From positions 4,445,001 through 4,509,000 of the forward strand of contig NZ_JAUSXQ010000001.1 in the NCBI RefSeq assembly GCF_030816115.1: a stretch of 64,000 nt of DNA, given 5' to 3'. Shown here in pieces: positions 55,053 to 63,820 of this stretch; position 1 is the stretch's first letter; each line of letters opens with the position of its first letter. Source of the DNA: Chryseobacterium sp. W4I1. Its GTDB lineage: Bacteria; Bacteroidota; Bacteroidia; Flavobacteriales; Weeksellaceae. The translations under genes and the position numbers were made by a program. Under the pieces are notes generated by a model. That model made no database searches. It saw only the letters and a list, made by a program, of their open reading frames with translations, and was not told the origin of the DNA.

Positions 55053-55649
55053 CTAGTTGTCATTATCATCGAGTAAATGACCAAAGAAGTCTTTTTTTGT
55101 CTGCAGATAGCCTTTACTCATCTCGTTGGCCGGAATCCGTAATGGTATCCTGGAATTGAGATGAATATTGCTGTCTACTACATATTTTACCTTTTCCGGA
55201 TTATTGGTTAAAAGGTTAATATCCTTTACATCAAGCAGGTTCAAAATATCGATGGCAACACCGAATTTTCTGTCGTCAGCAGGAAGTCCCAGTTCAAGGT
55301 TCGCCTGTACCGTATCAAGACCTTTTTCCTGCAGTGAATAAGCTTTTAGCTTATTAATAATCCCTATGTTCCTTCCTTCCTGGCGGAGATAAACAATAAT
55401 TCCTCCGTGTTCATGGGTATATTTCATTGCGGCATCTAATTGCTGGCCGCATTCGCATTTTTTTGAATGGAAAACTTCTCCTGTAATGCATTCTGAGTGG
55501 AAACGTACGTTCACCGGTTTTGAAAAATCTGTATTTTCTGCAACGATGGCCATGTGTGGCATCCAGTCATTTTCGTTTTCGGAGAAAGCGATCATTCGGA
55601 AAGAGCCGTGTTCTGTAGGAACATTGGCTTCTGCCTGAATTTTAATCAT
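55053..55649 (-). CDS. ribA: GTP cyclohydrolase II
   Basis: 198 residues, the stand-alone RibA length (no DHBP synthase fusion). The zinc-binding cysteines lie in RFHSECITGEVFHSKKCECGQQL; IVYLRQEGRNIGI and the LLTNNPEKV segment complete the active site. The enzyme begins riboflavin synthesis from GTP. It is the last gene of a minus-strand run with an unannotated lipoprotein, DUF4254 and TatA upstream. Confidence 0.96.
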   Translation of the reverse strand: MIKIQAEANVPTEHGSFRMIAFSENENDWMPHMAIVAENTDFSKPVNVRFHSECITGEVFHSKKCECGQQLDAAMKYTHEHGGIIVYLRQEGRNIGIINKLKAYSLQEKGLDTVQANLELGLPADDRKFGVAIDILNLLDVKDINLLTNNPEKVKYVVDSNIHLNSRIPLRIPANEMSKGYLQTKKDFFGHLLDDNDN

Positions 55650-55666
55650 TAATAGTGGTTAGTTTT

Positions 55667-56125
55667 TTAATTTCCTTTTAAAGAATCTTCGATTACAGAA
55701 ATATTGGTTTTTAAGCGAACCAGGTATCTGTTAAGAACTTCATCATCATCTTTGTCAAGCTGCTGTCTGAGTTTTTGAATTTTCTTATATGATTTTTCGA
55801 AGCTTTTAACTGCTCTGTTCTTTCCTGCCGGGTTGTTGGCATCAATGGCATATAAATAATTCTGAAGGCTATATTTCAAGCTGGTAATTTCTTCATTTAA
55901 ACTGTTATTCTTAAACTTTGGAAAAGTAGAAATCAGATTAGAAATTTCAGAAGCATTCACATTTTCTTTGATATTGATATCAAAGCCTTTTTTTGCCCCT
56001 TTATCGGAATCAGAACCTTTAGTTTCGCTATAAAAATTATTAGACAGCGGAGAAAGATTAAGCTTTTCCGTTGCACAGGAAGTTATAATTAATACTAGTA
56101 CTCCAAAAAAAAATAGTTTTCTCAT
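55667..56125 (-). CDS. Lipoprotein of unknown function
   Basis: 152 residues. Lipobox IITSC at about 13-17. The mature protein is mostly helical and lysine-rich, with SFEKSYKKIQKLRQQLDKDDDEVLNRYLV probably forming a coiled coil. The start overlaps the end of the DUF4254 gene by 4 bp, implying coupled translation. No family recognised. Confidence 0.78.
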   Translation of the reverse strand: MRKLFFFGVLVLIITSCATEKLNLSPLSNNFYSETKGSDSDKGAKKGFDINIKENVNASEISNLISTFPKFKNNSLNEEITSLKYSLQNYLYAIDANNPAGKNRAVKSFEKSYKKIQKLRQQLDKDDDEVLNRYLVRLKTNISVIEDSLKGN

Positions 56126-56736
56126 TTCTGTTGCCCCTTTTGATAGAGGATCGGGTTAAGACTATCATCGTTATACATTTTCATTTGTTTGTATACTTTC
56201 ATCTTAACATTACCGTATTCAATATCAGTAAGCAACTGATTTATAGAAGTAGATAGGTCTTCCTTTTGGTCAAGCAGTACATCCAGTTTTACCTGGCAGT
56301 TTGCACGGTGCTCTTCCGAAGCGGATTCTCTATTGGCCTCTAGTGACATATGATAAACCTTTAATGCAAGAATTGATAATCTGTCTACAGCCCAAGCGGG
56401 AGTTTCTGTATTGATTTTTGCATCAGGTTTTGGAGTTATATTTTCAAACTTTGTAAGGAACCAGCTGTCGATAAATTCTACCAGATCTGTTCTCTTCTGG
56501 TTAGAAGAATCTATCGTTCTCTTCAATTGAAGAGCTTCAACGGGATCAATATTTTCATCTCTAATAATATCTTCCAAATGCCATTGAACGGTATCAATCC
56601 AGTTCTTTGCATACAAAATCCGTTCCAAACTGTCTTTTTCGAACGGGTTATTAATTAGAGTGTTAACGTCATCGGACACGTGATAGTCTTCAATAGATTG
56701 ATTGAAGACTTTCCATGCAGTCTCAGTGAAATTCAT
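56122..56736 (-). CDS. DUF4254 domain protein
   Basis: 204 residues, almost wholly helical, with ETAWKVFNQSIEDYHVSDDV at the start and the RILYAKNWIDTVQWHLEDIIRD and DPVEALQLKRTIDSSNQKRTDLVE patterns of DUF4254. Function unknown; no signal peptide, so cytoplasmic. It lies 14 bp after tatA and overlaps the lipoprotein gene by 4 bp. Confidence 0.85.
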   Translation of the reverse strand: MNFTETAWKVFNQSIEDYHVSDDVNTLINNPFEKDSLERILYAKNWIDTVQWHLEDIIRDENIDPVEALQLKRTIDSSNQKRTDLVEFIDSWFLTKFENITPKPDAKINTETPAWAVDRLSILALKVYHMSLEANRESASEEHRANCQVKLDVLLDQKEDLSTSINQLLTDIEYGNVKMKVYKQMKMYNDDSLNPILYQKGQQK

Positions 56737-56750
56737 TAATTCTGAAGAAT

Positions 56751-56963
56751 TTAGTTGCTGGGAGTATTATTACTGTTCGAAGAGGTTTTGTTTTCAGAAC
56801 CTGGTTTGTCTTCTTCCTTCACTGCATCTTTAAATTCTTTGATTCCTGAACCAACTCCTCTCATTAATTCCGGAATTTTTTTTCCTCCAAAAAGCAATAC
56901 CAAAAGGATCGCTACGATAAGGATGTGCTGCCAAGATAAGGCAAGTATTGTTAGTGTGTTCAT
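56751..56963 (-). CDS. tatA: Sec-independent (Tat) translocase subunit TatA
   Basis: 70 residues: one N-terminal membrane helix (about 10-26), the FGGKKIPELMRGVGSGIKEFKDAV amphipathic segment typical of TatA/E, and a short polar tail rich in S, N and T. TatA forms the pore for export of folded proteins. The gene has its own promoter, partly inside the end of the EnvC-like gene. tatC is not in the window. Confidence 0.93.
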   Translation of the reverse strand: MNTLTILALSWQHILIVAILLVLLFGGKKIPELMRGVGSGIKEFKDAVKEEDKPGSENKTSSNSNNTPSN

Positions 56964-56978
56964 CTCTTAAGATTTTTG

Positions 56979-57010
56979 CAAAGTTAAGCTTTTTTTAGTA
57001 TGAAATCCAA
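56979..57010 (-). promoter_or_regulatory. tatA promoter overlapping the 3' end of the EnvC-like gene
   Basis: Minus-strand TTG (57010-57008), 21 nt, TAACTTTG (56986-56979). The -33 element lies inside the coding end of the upstream gene, and the ATG of tatA follows 16 nt after the -7 box. Confidence 0.7.
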
Positions 57011-58557
57011 CCTAATGGATCAACTGGTGAATTTCCGTTCCATACTTGGAAATCAAGGGTATAGGAACCATCGAAATCCTGAGCGATTGTACCTACCGGT
57101 GTACCGGCAGAAACCTGCTGTCCTTTGGAAACACTTACGTTTCCTAAGTTAGAATAGATCGTAAAATAATTTCCGTGTTTTACCATGACCGTTTTTGTTC
57201 CGTCACTGTTGGCAAGTACTGAAGACACTGAGCCAGGAAATACCGACTTTGCCCTTGTACCTGAAGGTACAGAGATCTTAATACCGTTGTTTTCTTCAGT
57301 AATATTTTTAAAAACCGGGTGAGGCTGTCTTCCGAAACGGTGAGTGATCTGTCCGGCTCTGTCTGCAGGATATCCGAGTTTTCCTCTGCTGTCTGCAAAA
57401 CTGCTTCCGGTAGATGTTGTCACTCCATAGCTGGTCATTGCTTTAGTTTCTGCAGCTTTTTTCTCCTCTTCTTTTCTTTTGTTCAAAGCAGCTTCTGCTG
57501 CTCTGGCGGCAACAAGTTTATCTGATGCTTCTTTTGCCCTGATATTTGCTTCGTCAGATGCTTTTTTCGCGGCTACTCTTCGTGCTTCGTCTTTTGCATT
57601 GGATTCAGCTCTTGCAGCTTCTTCGTTACGCTTTTTTTCTTCTTCAGCTCTTTTTGCAGCAAGATCAGCTGCTTTTTTAGCTTCAGCTTCGGCCAGTTTT
57701 CTTTCTCTTTCTAATGCTTCAGCTCTTGCTTTAGCTTCAGCTTCAATTCTGGCTTTTTCTCTTTCAGCAGCTAGTTTGGCAAGACGTATTTTTTCTGCTT
57801 CAGCCTTTCTACGGGCTTCTTCTTCAGCTTTTGCTATTCTTATTTCTTCGGCGATAATCGCTCTGATTTGTCCTTCCAGAACCTTAGATTGAGTTTGCTT
57901 TACCTTCAGTTCAGTAGTAAGTTTTGCTTCGTTTTTCTTGAAATCCGCTACCAGCTGTTCTTTCTGCAATCTTTCTGCATTAATGGTTGCCAGGTCTTTC
58001 TGCTGATTGACAAGAAGACTTTCCTTTTCTCTGGCGGAATTTTGTTTTTGAGCGATCGATTTTTTAATCTGGTTAGCTGCATTGGTTATTTCTGCCGCTT
58101 TTTTATCCTGATAGTCAGCATACTGTTTCAGATACTGTACTCTTCTTATGGCTTCCCCTAGATTTTTGGATGAAAGAATGAAGGTTACTTTATTTTGTAC
58201 CCCTTTGTTTTTGTAAGCATTGACGAGAACATCAGCATAATTCTTTCGAAGAATGGCTAATTCTTTGTTTTGGCGGTTGATATCCAGCTGGCGTAAATAG
58301 ATCTCATCCTCAATAAATCTTTTTTCTTTCTGAGTATTAGTATATACCTTTTCTCGTAAAGTTAATTTTTTATTGACGTTGGTAAGATATGCCACTGAAA
58401 GTTTAGATTCGCTTTTGGTTTTAGCTAAATCGTTGTTTATCTGTACAATTTGTTTTTTAAGATCGGCATTCTGTTTCTGAAGCTGTTCCTTGTTCTGCTG
58501 TCCCTGATGCAGGCTGAACAGTAGAATACCTATTAAAAAGCTAAATTTTCTAATCAT
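56995..58557 (-). CDS. Murein hydrolase activator EnvC-like protein (degenerate M23/LytM domain)
   Basis: 520 residues. Signal peptide (about 1-18), a long coiled coil (about 20-250), a low-complexity Ala/Glu/Lys/Arg-rich stretch (about 240-375), and a C-terminal LytM/M23 domain (about 395-520). The zinc ligands of active M23 enzymes are not found: the usual H-x-x-x-D position reads NNGIK, the position of the final H-x-H reads TLD, and the histidine before the serine in YAHLS reads N (IYSNLG). The architecture and the loss of ligands match EnvC, which activates N-acetylmuramoyl amidases at the division site rather than cutting peptidoglycan itself. It overlaps the DUF4292 gene by 4 bp. Confidence 0.88.
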   Translation of the reverse strand: MIRKFSFLIGILLFSLHQGQQNKEQLQKQNADLKKQIVQINNDLAKTKSESKLSVAYLTNVNKKLTLREKVYTNTQKEKRFIEDEIYLRQLDINRQNKELAILRKNYADVLVNAYKNKGVQNKVTFILSSKNLGEAIRRVQYLKQYADYQDKKAAEITNAANQIKKSIAQKQNSAREKESLLVNQQKDLATINAERLQKEQLVADFKKNEAKLTTELKVKQTQSKVLEGQIRAIIAEEIRIAKAEEEARRKAEAEKIRLAKLAAEREKARIEAEAKARAEALERERKLAEAEAKKAADLAAKRAEEEKKRNEEAARAESNAKDEARRVAAKKASDEANIRAKEASDKLVAARAAEAALNKRKEEEKKAAETKAMTSYGVTTSTGSSFADSRGKLGYPADRAGQITHRFGRQPHPVFKNITEENNGIKISVPSGTRAKSVFPGSVSSVLANSDGTKTVMVKHGNYFTIYSNLGNVSVSKGQQVSAGTPVGTIAQDFDGSYTLDFQVWNGNSPVDPLGWISY

Positions 58558-59399
58558 TTAATCTCAATTTTCTTATAACTGGATGGTACAGAATAAGGTG
58601 TTTCCATCCTCGAAAAGTCAAATTTCGTGTTTTCCAGTAAAATTTGACTGGATTTTGAGCCTTTTATAATTATTTTAACATTTTTTGGAAGTCGGATTCC
58701 ATTGTATTCGCCCCAGTTACTATAAGAGATTTCCAGTTCGTCAGGAGTTAAAACATCTTTTAAATTAACACTCAGAAGATCATAATTGGTGTCATACTGA
58801 AGGGTAATTTTGTACTCTCTTGTTTTTTGGTCGGTAACAATTTTCTGATTGCTGTTGGAAACCATTTTAAATCCCTGCATATTTTTCGTCAGCGTAAATT
58901 GGGAATCACTGATCTTTACAAAAGTTCTGCCCATTAATATCTTTTCCAGCGATTTATAATCGATGAAGTTGACGTTCAGTAAATTATTTAAATAATCAAA
59001 ATCTGAATCAATGTAGGTCTTGCTGGTTTTGTCCTGTCCTTTGATTCCTTCTGGGGTAGCGATCCCTTTGGCTACTCCAATGAAGAATGCCTGAAGATTC
59101 ATGTATACTTTTTTATCATTTTCAATATAGATAACAGCATCAAGCGTTGGAATAAAATTTCCTGTTTCTACATTTACTTTAGTGTTGATCTTGATCTGAT
59201 CAAACTTTGGAGGTATAAGTACATTTTCGTAGAAAGTAATTTTATCTCTCACCGGCTCATTGACATCTTTGGGATTCCTGTTATCATCTGCAATGACGGT
59301 ACTGTCCTGAGTGCTGCTATTGTTTTTTTTAGCGGCATTCCTTGTCTTACAGGATGCAAGGGTAAGAAGTATAAAAAGTAGGGGGATCCAGTTTTTCAT
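58554..59399 (-). CDS. DUF4292 domain lipoprotein
   Basis: 281 residues from the ATG at 59399. Lipobox LASC at about 15-18, then a Ser/Asn-rich linker and the DUF4292 region (KVNVETGNFIPTLDAVIYIENDKKVYMNLQ), a fold similar to the LolA/LolB lipoprotein-handling proteins. It occurs beside EnvC-like genes in many Bacteroidota. Overlaps the EnvC-like gene by 4 bp. A possible role in outer-membrane lipoprotein or glycolipid traffic is inference from the fold. Confidence 0.85.
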   Translation of the reverse strand: MKNWIPLLFILLTLASCKTRNAAKKNNSSTQDSTVIADDNRNPKDVNEPVRDKITFYENVLIPPKFDQIKINTKVNVETGNFIPTLDAVIYIENDKKVYMNLQAFFIGVAKGIATPEGIKGQDKTSKTYIDSDFDYLNNLLNVNFIDYKSLEKILMGRTFVKISDSQFTLTKNMQGFKMVSNSNQKIVTDQKTREYKITLQYDTNYDLLSVNLKDVLTPDELEISYSNWGEYNGIRLPKNVKIIIKGSKSSQILLENTKFDFSRMETPYSVPSSYKKIEIK

Positions 59400-59443
59400 G
59401 TATTTATCTTTCAATTAAAAAAAATACGCTGCAATATTAAAGC

Positions 59444-59473
59444 CAAACCACACAAAAAATATTGTGTGGTTTG
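59444..59473 (-). terminator. Hairpin after the nucleotidyltransferase gene
   Basis: A perfect 12-bp stem (59444-59455 with 59462-59473) and a 6-nt A/T loop, just past the nucleotidyltransferase stop on the minus strand. A T-run directly after the stem is lacking, so termination may be partial. Confidence 0.65.
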
Positions 59474-59507
59474 AGTGTATCTTGTTTTATATTAAATATT
59501 TCTGATC

Positions 59508-60524
59508 TTATTTAGATAAAAAATCTAAAACAGAATAATCTCCTAAAGAAATCTCTCTTGAAACTCCAAAATACTGTGCAGAATTTCCGATCATAGAATT
59601 GGAAAGATTACCATGATTGATTCTTGTGTTTTCCTGGATCAGTGAGTTTTCAATATTGGAATTAACGATGATTGTATTATTTCCTAATGAAACGCCTGGT
59701 CCTATTTTAGAATTGGAAATCTTTACATTTTCACCGATAAAGCATGGCTGAATGATCAAAGAGTTTTCAATCACTGCTGATGCCGGATATTTAAGCATTT
59801 CTTCTCTTTCATATTCAAGAATTTTACTGTTGGTTTCTACGGTTGCATTTTTGTTTCCGCAATCCATCCAGTCGTTTACCTTTCCTAAAGAGAATTTTGC
59901 ACCTTTTGCTCTCAGGTTTTCTAAGGCGGTTGTCAACTGATATTCGCCACCATTTTTTATATTATTATCCATAATATAATTGATCTCATTCATCAGCTTC
60001 TCTGCACTGTTGAAATAATAAATACCAATGATCGCAAGATCTGAAACGAAAGTCTCAGGTTTTTCAACGAAATCCGTAATAAAACCATAGTTATCCAATT
60101 TTACCACCCCGAAAGCTGAAGGATCTTCTACACTTTTTACCCAGATTACTCCATCCGAATTTTTATCCAGCTGGAAATCTGCACGGAAGAGAGTATCTGC
60201 AAAGGCAATCACTACATCTCCCTGCATAGAATCCTCTGCACATTTAATGGCATGGGCTGTTCCCAGAGGGTCGGTCTGATAGTATATACTGCATTTTGCT
60301 CCCAGTTTTTCGGCTATCTGACGTAAAGATTTTTCAATCTCCGGTCCAAAATCTCCAATGATAAATGCTACTTCCTCTATTTTTTCTCCAGCTACTTTAG
60401 CAATGTCTTCTACCAATCTCTGTACAATTGGTTTTCCTGCAATAGGAATAAGAGGTTTTGGAACGGTCAGCGTATGTGGACGTAATCTGGAACCGCGTCC
60501 AGCCATAGGAACAATTATTTTCAT
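59508..60524 (-). CDS. Sugar-phosphate nucleotidyltransferase with hexapeptide-repeat tail
   Basis: 338 residues. The nucleotidyltransferase signature is MAGRGSRLRPHTLTVPKPLIPIAGKP at the N-terminus, with the metal-binding FADTLF. The last ~90 residues (SAVIENSLIIQPCFIGENVKISNSKIGPGV) form left-handed beta-helix hexapeptide repeats. Relatives activate glucose-1-phosphate or mannose-1-phosphate with a nucleotide for polysaccharide synthesis; the base used is not evident. It lies upstream of the DUF4292-EnvC pair and downstream of a polysaccharide flippase gene. Confidence 0.88.
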   Translation of the reverse strand: MKIIVPMAGRGSRLRPHTLTVPKPLIPIAGKPIVQRLVEDIAKVAGEKIEEVAFIIGDFGPEIEKSLRQIAEKLGAKCSIYYQTDPLGTAHAIKCAEDSMQGDVVIAFADTLFRADFQLDKNSDGVIWVKSVEDPSAFGVVKLDNYGFITDFVEKPETFVSDLAIIGIYYFNSAEKLMNEINYIMDNNIKNGGEYQLTTALENLRAKGAKFSLGKVNDWMDCGNKNATVETNSKILEYEREEMLKYPASAVIENSLIIQPCFIGENVKISNSKIGPGVSLGNNTIIVNSNIENSLIQENTRINHGNLSNSMIGNSAQYFGVSREISLGDYSVLDFLSK

Positions 60525-60685
60525 AAATTATATGATAATGTTTAGTTGTTAGTGTTTAGTGTTATTTTGATAAGGCTAAAGGTAATAATTAAAACCATTT
60601 CTGATTATAATATTTATCATCTTTATAAACCAGTGTTTAATTTTTTTTTAAAAAGAATTCAATAGCATCAAATTAGAGGCCAGAA

Positions 60686-62113
60686 TCAGTTTTTTCTTAT
60701 TCTTGACAGCAACATATCTTTTTCCGAATAGATCAAAACTCCTACAAAGATCAAAAACAATACATTACTCGTTATGATATTATAGTTAAGATATTTTACA
60801 ATAATAAAGCTAAAAACTCCAAGTAATATTAAAAAGAAAGATATTTTCTTCATCCTGTAAGGTATTGGATAATATTTTTGACCTAATACATAAGATACGA
60901 TCATCATGATAACATAAGCTCCGAAGGTTGCCCATGCAGATCCTATCATGCTATGGTAATAGTTTAATGCTAAAAGGTTCATACCAATATTTATACCTGC
61001 TCCAAGCCATGAAATGACAGTTCCAACAGTGGTTCTGTCTGTTACTTTATACCAGGTAGAAAAGTTATAATAAATTCCAAAACAAAGATTGGCAATGACA
61101 ATAATAGGGATAATATCTATGGCGATCCAATACGATTGGTTGGGTATAAAAACGTCTTTCAGCCAAGCAATATTAGCGATAATCCCTAAAGCTACTGCAC
61201 ATGCAAAAAAGGCAAAATATTCTGCCACTTTAGCATAGGTTTTCTTAGCATCCCCTTTGTCCATTTGTTTAAAAAAGAAAGGCTCAATACCCATTCGATA
61301 AGCAGTAACGAATAATGTCATAAGCACCGCCAGTTTATAGCATCCACCATAGGCACCGGCTTCTTCATCTGAAATGTGATTTCTCTGGATTGATTTATCG
61401 AAGTTTTCATTGACCATAAATGCTAAACCGGCGAGCATGAGTGGAAAGGAATACTTGATCATACGGCCAAACAGAGCGGTTACAAACTGAAATCTTACTT
61501 TTAATATAATAGGAAATAATAATAAAAAGCCTAGGGCACTTCCCGCTAAATTACTGAAGAACGGATAATCTACATTTTGAGTCAAACCAAAACCTTTTGA
61601 TATATTTTCCGGAATCCAGAAGAACAAAGCTGCGGTAAAAACAGCCTGAAATATAGCCTGAACAACTCTTACTGCAGAATATTTGATAGGTTTATTGTGA
61701 AAACGCAACCATGCAAAAGGGATTACTAATAAATTGTCAAAAAAGGCAATTAAAGCAAACCATTTAATATATTCAGGATTGGCATGGTACCCTAAATAAT
61801 CGGCAATAGGCTGATTGAAGAGGTAGCATAATGCCAGAAAAACAGTGGAAGTTGAAAACAGAAACCAAAATGAAGTGTTGAAAGTCCTTTTTTCATTCCC
61901 TTCTTCGGCAGAAAATCGAAAATAAGCCGTTTCAAAACCAAAGGAAAGTATAATATTAACAAATGAGATCCAGGCGTAAAGCTGTGTGAAAATTGCAAAC
62001 CCTTCATTGGGAATTTTATAGATCAAAAGCGGATTAAGGATAAACAAAATAATTCTAGGTGCTATAGCTCCTACTCCGTAGATGATTGTTTGTCCTAATA
62101 GTTTCTTATACAA
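60686..62113 (-). CDS. Polysaccharide flippase (oligosaccharide/lipopolysaccharide biosynthesis protein)
   Basis: 475 residues, twelve or more predicted membrane segments and little soluble sequence. The start YKKLLGQTIIYGVGAIAPRIILFILNPLLIYKIPNEGFAIFTQLYA and overall shape match the MOP/Wzx-type flippases that move lipid-linked sugar units across the inner membrane. A minus-strand TACATTTG box (62137-62130) 17 nt upstream is a candidate -7 element. The neighbouring nucleotidyltransferase supports a role in cell-surface polysaccharide synthesis. Confidence 0.87.
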   Translation of the reverse strand: MYKKLLGQTIIYGVGAIAPRIILFILNPLLIYKIPNEGFAIFTQLYAWISFVNIILSFGFETAYFRFSAEEGNEKRTFNTSFWFLFSTSTVFLALCYLFNQPIADYLGYHANPEYIKWFALIAFFDNLLVIPFAWLRFHNKPIKYSAVRVVQAIFQAVFTAALFFWIPENISKGFGLTQNVDYPFFSNLAGSALGFLLLFPIILKVRFQFVTALFGRMIKYSFPLMLAGLAFMVNENFDKSIQRNHISDEEAGAYGGCYKLAVLMTLFVTAYRMGIEPFFFKQMDKGDAKKTYAKVAEYFAFFACAVALGIIANIAWLKDVFIPNQSYWIAIDIIPIIVIANLCFGIYYNFSTWYKVTDRTTVGTVISWLGAGINIGMNLLALNYYHSMIGSAWATFGAYVIMMIVSYVLGQKYYPIPYRMKKISFFLILLGVFSFIIVKYLNYNIITSNVLFLIFVGVLIYSEKDMLLSRIRKN

Positions 62114-62161
62114 AATCGAAATTTTTTTACAAATGTAAAACTTTAAGTATTCGGTTTGTGA

Positions 62162-62197
62162 TTTTGAAGCTAATTAAAACATAAAATCTTAATTTTA
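62162..62197 (+). promoter_or_regulatory. Candidate dihydroorotase promoter
   Basis: TTTTG at 62162-62166 and TAATTTTA at 62190-62197 (one mismatch to TAnnTTTG) are 23 nt apart, with the ATG at 62215. Confidence 0.4.
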
Positions 62198-62214
62198 CCG
62201 GGAAATAAATTGAA

Positions 62215-63552
62215 ATGAAAGTTCTTATAAAAAATGTAAAGATCGTAAACGAAGGCAGGACATTCGAAAGTGATATTTTAATACAAAATGACCTTATTTT
62301 TAAAATAGGATCCAATATTTCTGAAGAAGCAGACCAGATCATAGACGGTTCAGGAAAATATCTTTTGCCGGGTGTGATTGATGACCAGGTGCATTTCAGA
62401 GATCCGGGCCTGACACATAAAGGTGATATTGAAAGTGAATCAAGGGCTGCCATTGCTGGTGGAATAACAAGCTTTATTGATCAACCGAATACGGTTCCCA
62501 ATGCGGTTACCCAGGAATTATTGGCTGATAAATATGAAATTGGTTCTCAGAAAGCATACGCCAATTACGGTTTTATGATGGGTGGAACGAATGATAACCT
62601 TGAAGAAGTTTTAAAAACCAATCCCAGAAATGTTCCGGGAATTAAATTATTTTTAGGTTCTTCTACGGGAAATATGCTGGTAGATAATCCTGAAACCCTG
62701 GAAAATATTTTCAGCAGCACCAAAATGCTGATTGCTGTTCACTGTGAAGATGAAGCGACTATAAAGGCCAATACTCAGAAATACCTGGATGAATATGGAG
62801 AAGATATTCCTGTAAAATTTCACCATTTGATCAGAAGTGAGGAAGCCTGTTACAAATCTTCTTCCAAAGCAATTGAATTGGCAGAAAAAACGGGAGCAAG
62901 ACTTCACGTTTTCCATCTTTCAACGGCAAAGGAAACAGCATTATTCAGAAATGATATTCCTTTAAAGGATAAAAAGATTACAGCAGAAGTATGCGTTCAT
63001 CATCTAACATTTACCAATGATGACTATGAAACGAAAGGCTCTCTGATCAAATGGAATCCTGCTGTAAAAACGCAGAAAGACAAAGACGGACTTTGGGAAG
63101 CGCTTCTTGATGGTAGAATTGATGTCGTTGCTACAGATCATGCGCCGCACACAGCTGAAGAAAAGCAGAATACATATACAAAATGTCCTTCTGGCGCTCC
63201 TTTGGTGCAACATTCATTGCCTGTGATGCTGGAAAACTATAAAACAGGAAAAATTTCTTTAGAAAAAATTGTTGAAAAGATGTCTCATAATCCTGCCATA
63301 CTTTTCAGAATTGAAAAAAGAGGTTTTGTAAGAGAAGGGTATAAGGCAGATCTGGTTTTAGTTGATTTAAATGCAGACTGGACAGTTGCTAAAGATAACC
63401 TTCTATATAAATGTGGCTGGAGTCCTTTAGAAGGAATGAACCTGCATTCTAAGGTAACCCATACTTTTGTGAATGGAAACCTGGTTTATGATAATGGGAA
63501 GATTGCAGATGAAAAATTTGGGGAGAGATTACTTTTTGAAGTTGGCGAGTAA
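62215..63552 (+). CDS. pyrC: Dihydroorotase
   Basis: 445 residues of the amidohydrolase fold (class I dihydroorotase/allantoinase-like length). The metal and catalytic residues are visible: DDQVHFRDPG (H-x-H equivalent here D-x-V-H-F-R), the lysine of PGIKLFLGSSTGN that is normally carboxylated, HCEDE, HVFHLST and ATDHAPHT. The enzyme closes the ring to dihydroorotate in pyrimidine synthesis. It is a single-gene unit divergent from the flippase. A hydantoinase-type alternative is less likely because the NxxxxTGN-type loop and overall motifs fit dihydroorotase. Confidence 0.9.
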   Translation: MKVLIKNVKIVNEGRTFESDILIQNDLIFKIGSNISEEADQIIDGSGKYLLPGVIDDQVHFRDPGLTHKGDIESESRAAIAGGITSFIDQPNTVPNAVTQELLADKYEIGSQKAYANYGFMMGGTNDNLEEVLKTNPRNVPGIKLFLGSSTGNMLVDNPETLENIFSSTKMLIAVHCEDEATIKANTQKYLDEYGEDIPVKFHHLIRSEEACYKSSSKAIELAEKTGARLHVFHLSTAKETALFRNDIPLKDKKITAEVCVHHLTFTNDDYETKGSLIKWNPAVKTQKDKDGLWEALLDGRIDVVATDHAPHTAEEKQNTYTKCPSGAPLVQHSLPVMLENYKTGKISLEKIVEKMSHNPAILFRIEKRGFVREGYKADLVLVDLNADWTVAKDNLLYKCGWSPLEGMNLHSKVTHTFVNGNLVYDNGKIADEKFGERLLFEVGE

Positions 63553-63574
63553 TTGAGAATAGAAAGATAAAATG

Positions 63575-63611
63575 AAAAGGGCAATGTGTATCAACATATT
63601 GCCCCTTTTTG
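63575..63611 (+). terminator. Dihydroorotase terminator
   Basis: A long stem (63575-63589 with 63594-63609, one bulge and mismatches) followed by T residues. Confidence 0.8.
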
Positions 63612-63638
63612 TTTTTTTTGATTATTGATGCGCAAAAC

Positions 63639-63690
63639 CACCCCGTCAAAAATTCTTTGAATTTTCGCCACCCCTCCAGAGGAGGGGAAT
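63639..63690. repeat. Extragenic double-hairpin repeat element
   Basis: Two adjacent mini-hairpins, each with a 7-bp stem and 3-nt loop: AAAATTC/GAATTTT (63649-63655 with 63659-63665) and CCCCTCC/GGAGGGG (63671-63677 with 63681-63687), preceded by CACCCCGTC. Its minus strand reads as a peptide containing PPLEGWRKFKEFL, a chance frame that I recall being predicted in many flavobacterial genomes, which would make this a dispersed repeat. Confidence 0.65.
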
Positions 63691-63820
63691 TTTGATCCGA
63701 CGAATTGTAGGTGTCAAAGTTTTTCAAAAAACTTAAGTGCTCTTTCTATGCGCAATGTATCAACTTAAAAATAATTTAAGTGTCCAAAAATATTTTGGAA
63801 CTTTTGTGATGGAAGAAAAA

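Noticed and set aside
63449..63727. A minus-strand frame of 92 codons over the end of the dihydroorotase gene
   Set aside because: It runs through the coding end of pyrC, its terminator and the double-hairpin repeat, and is a chance frame of the repeat.
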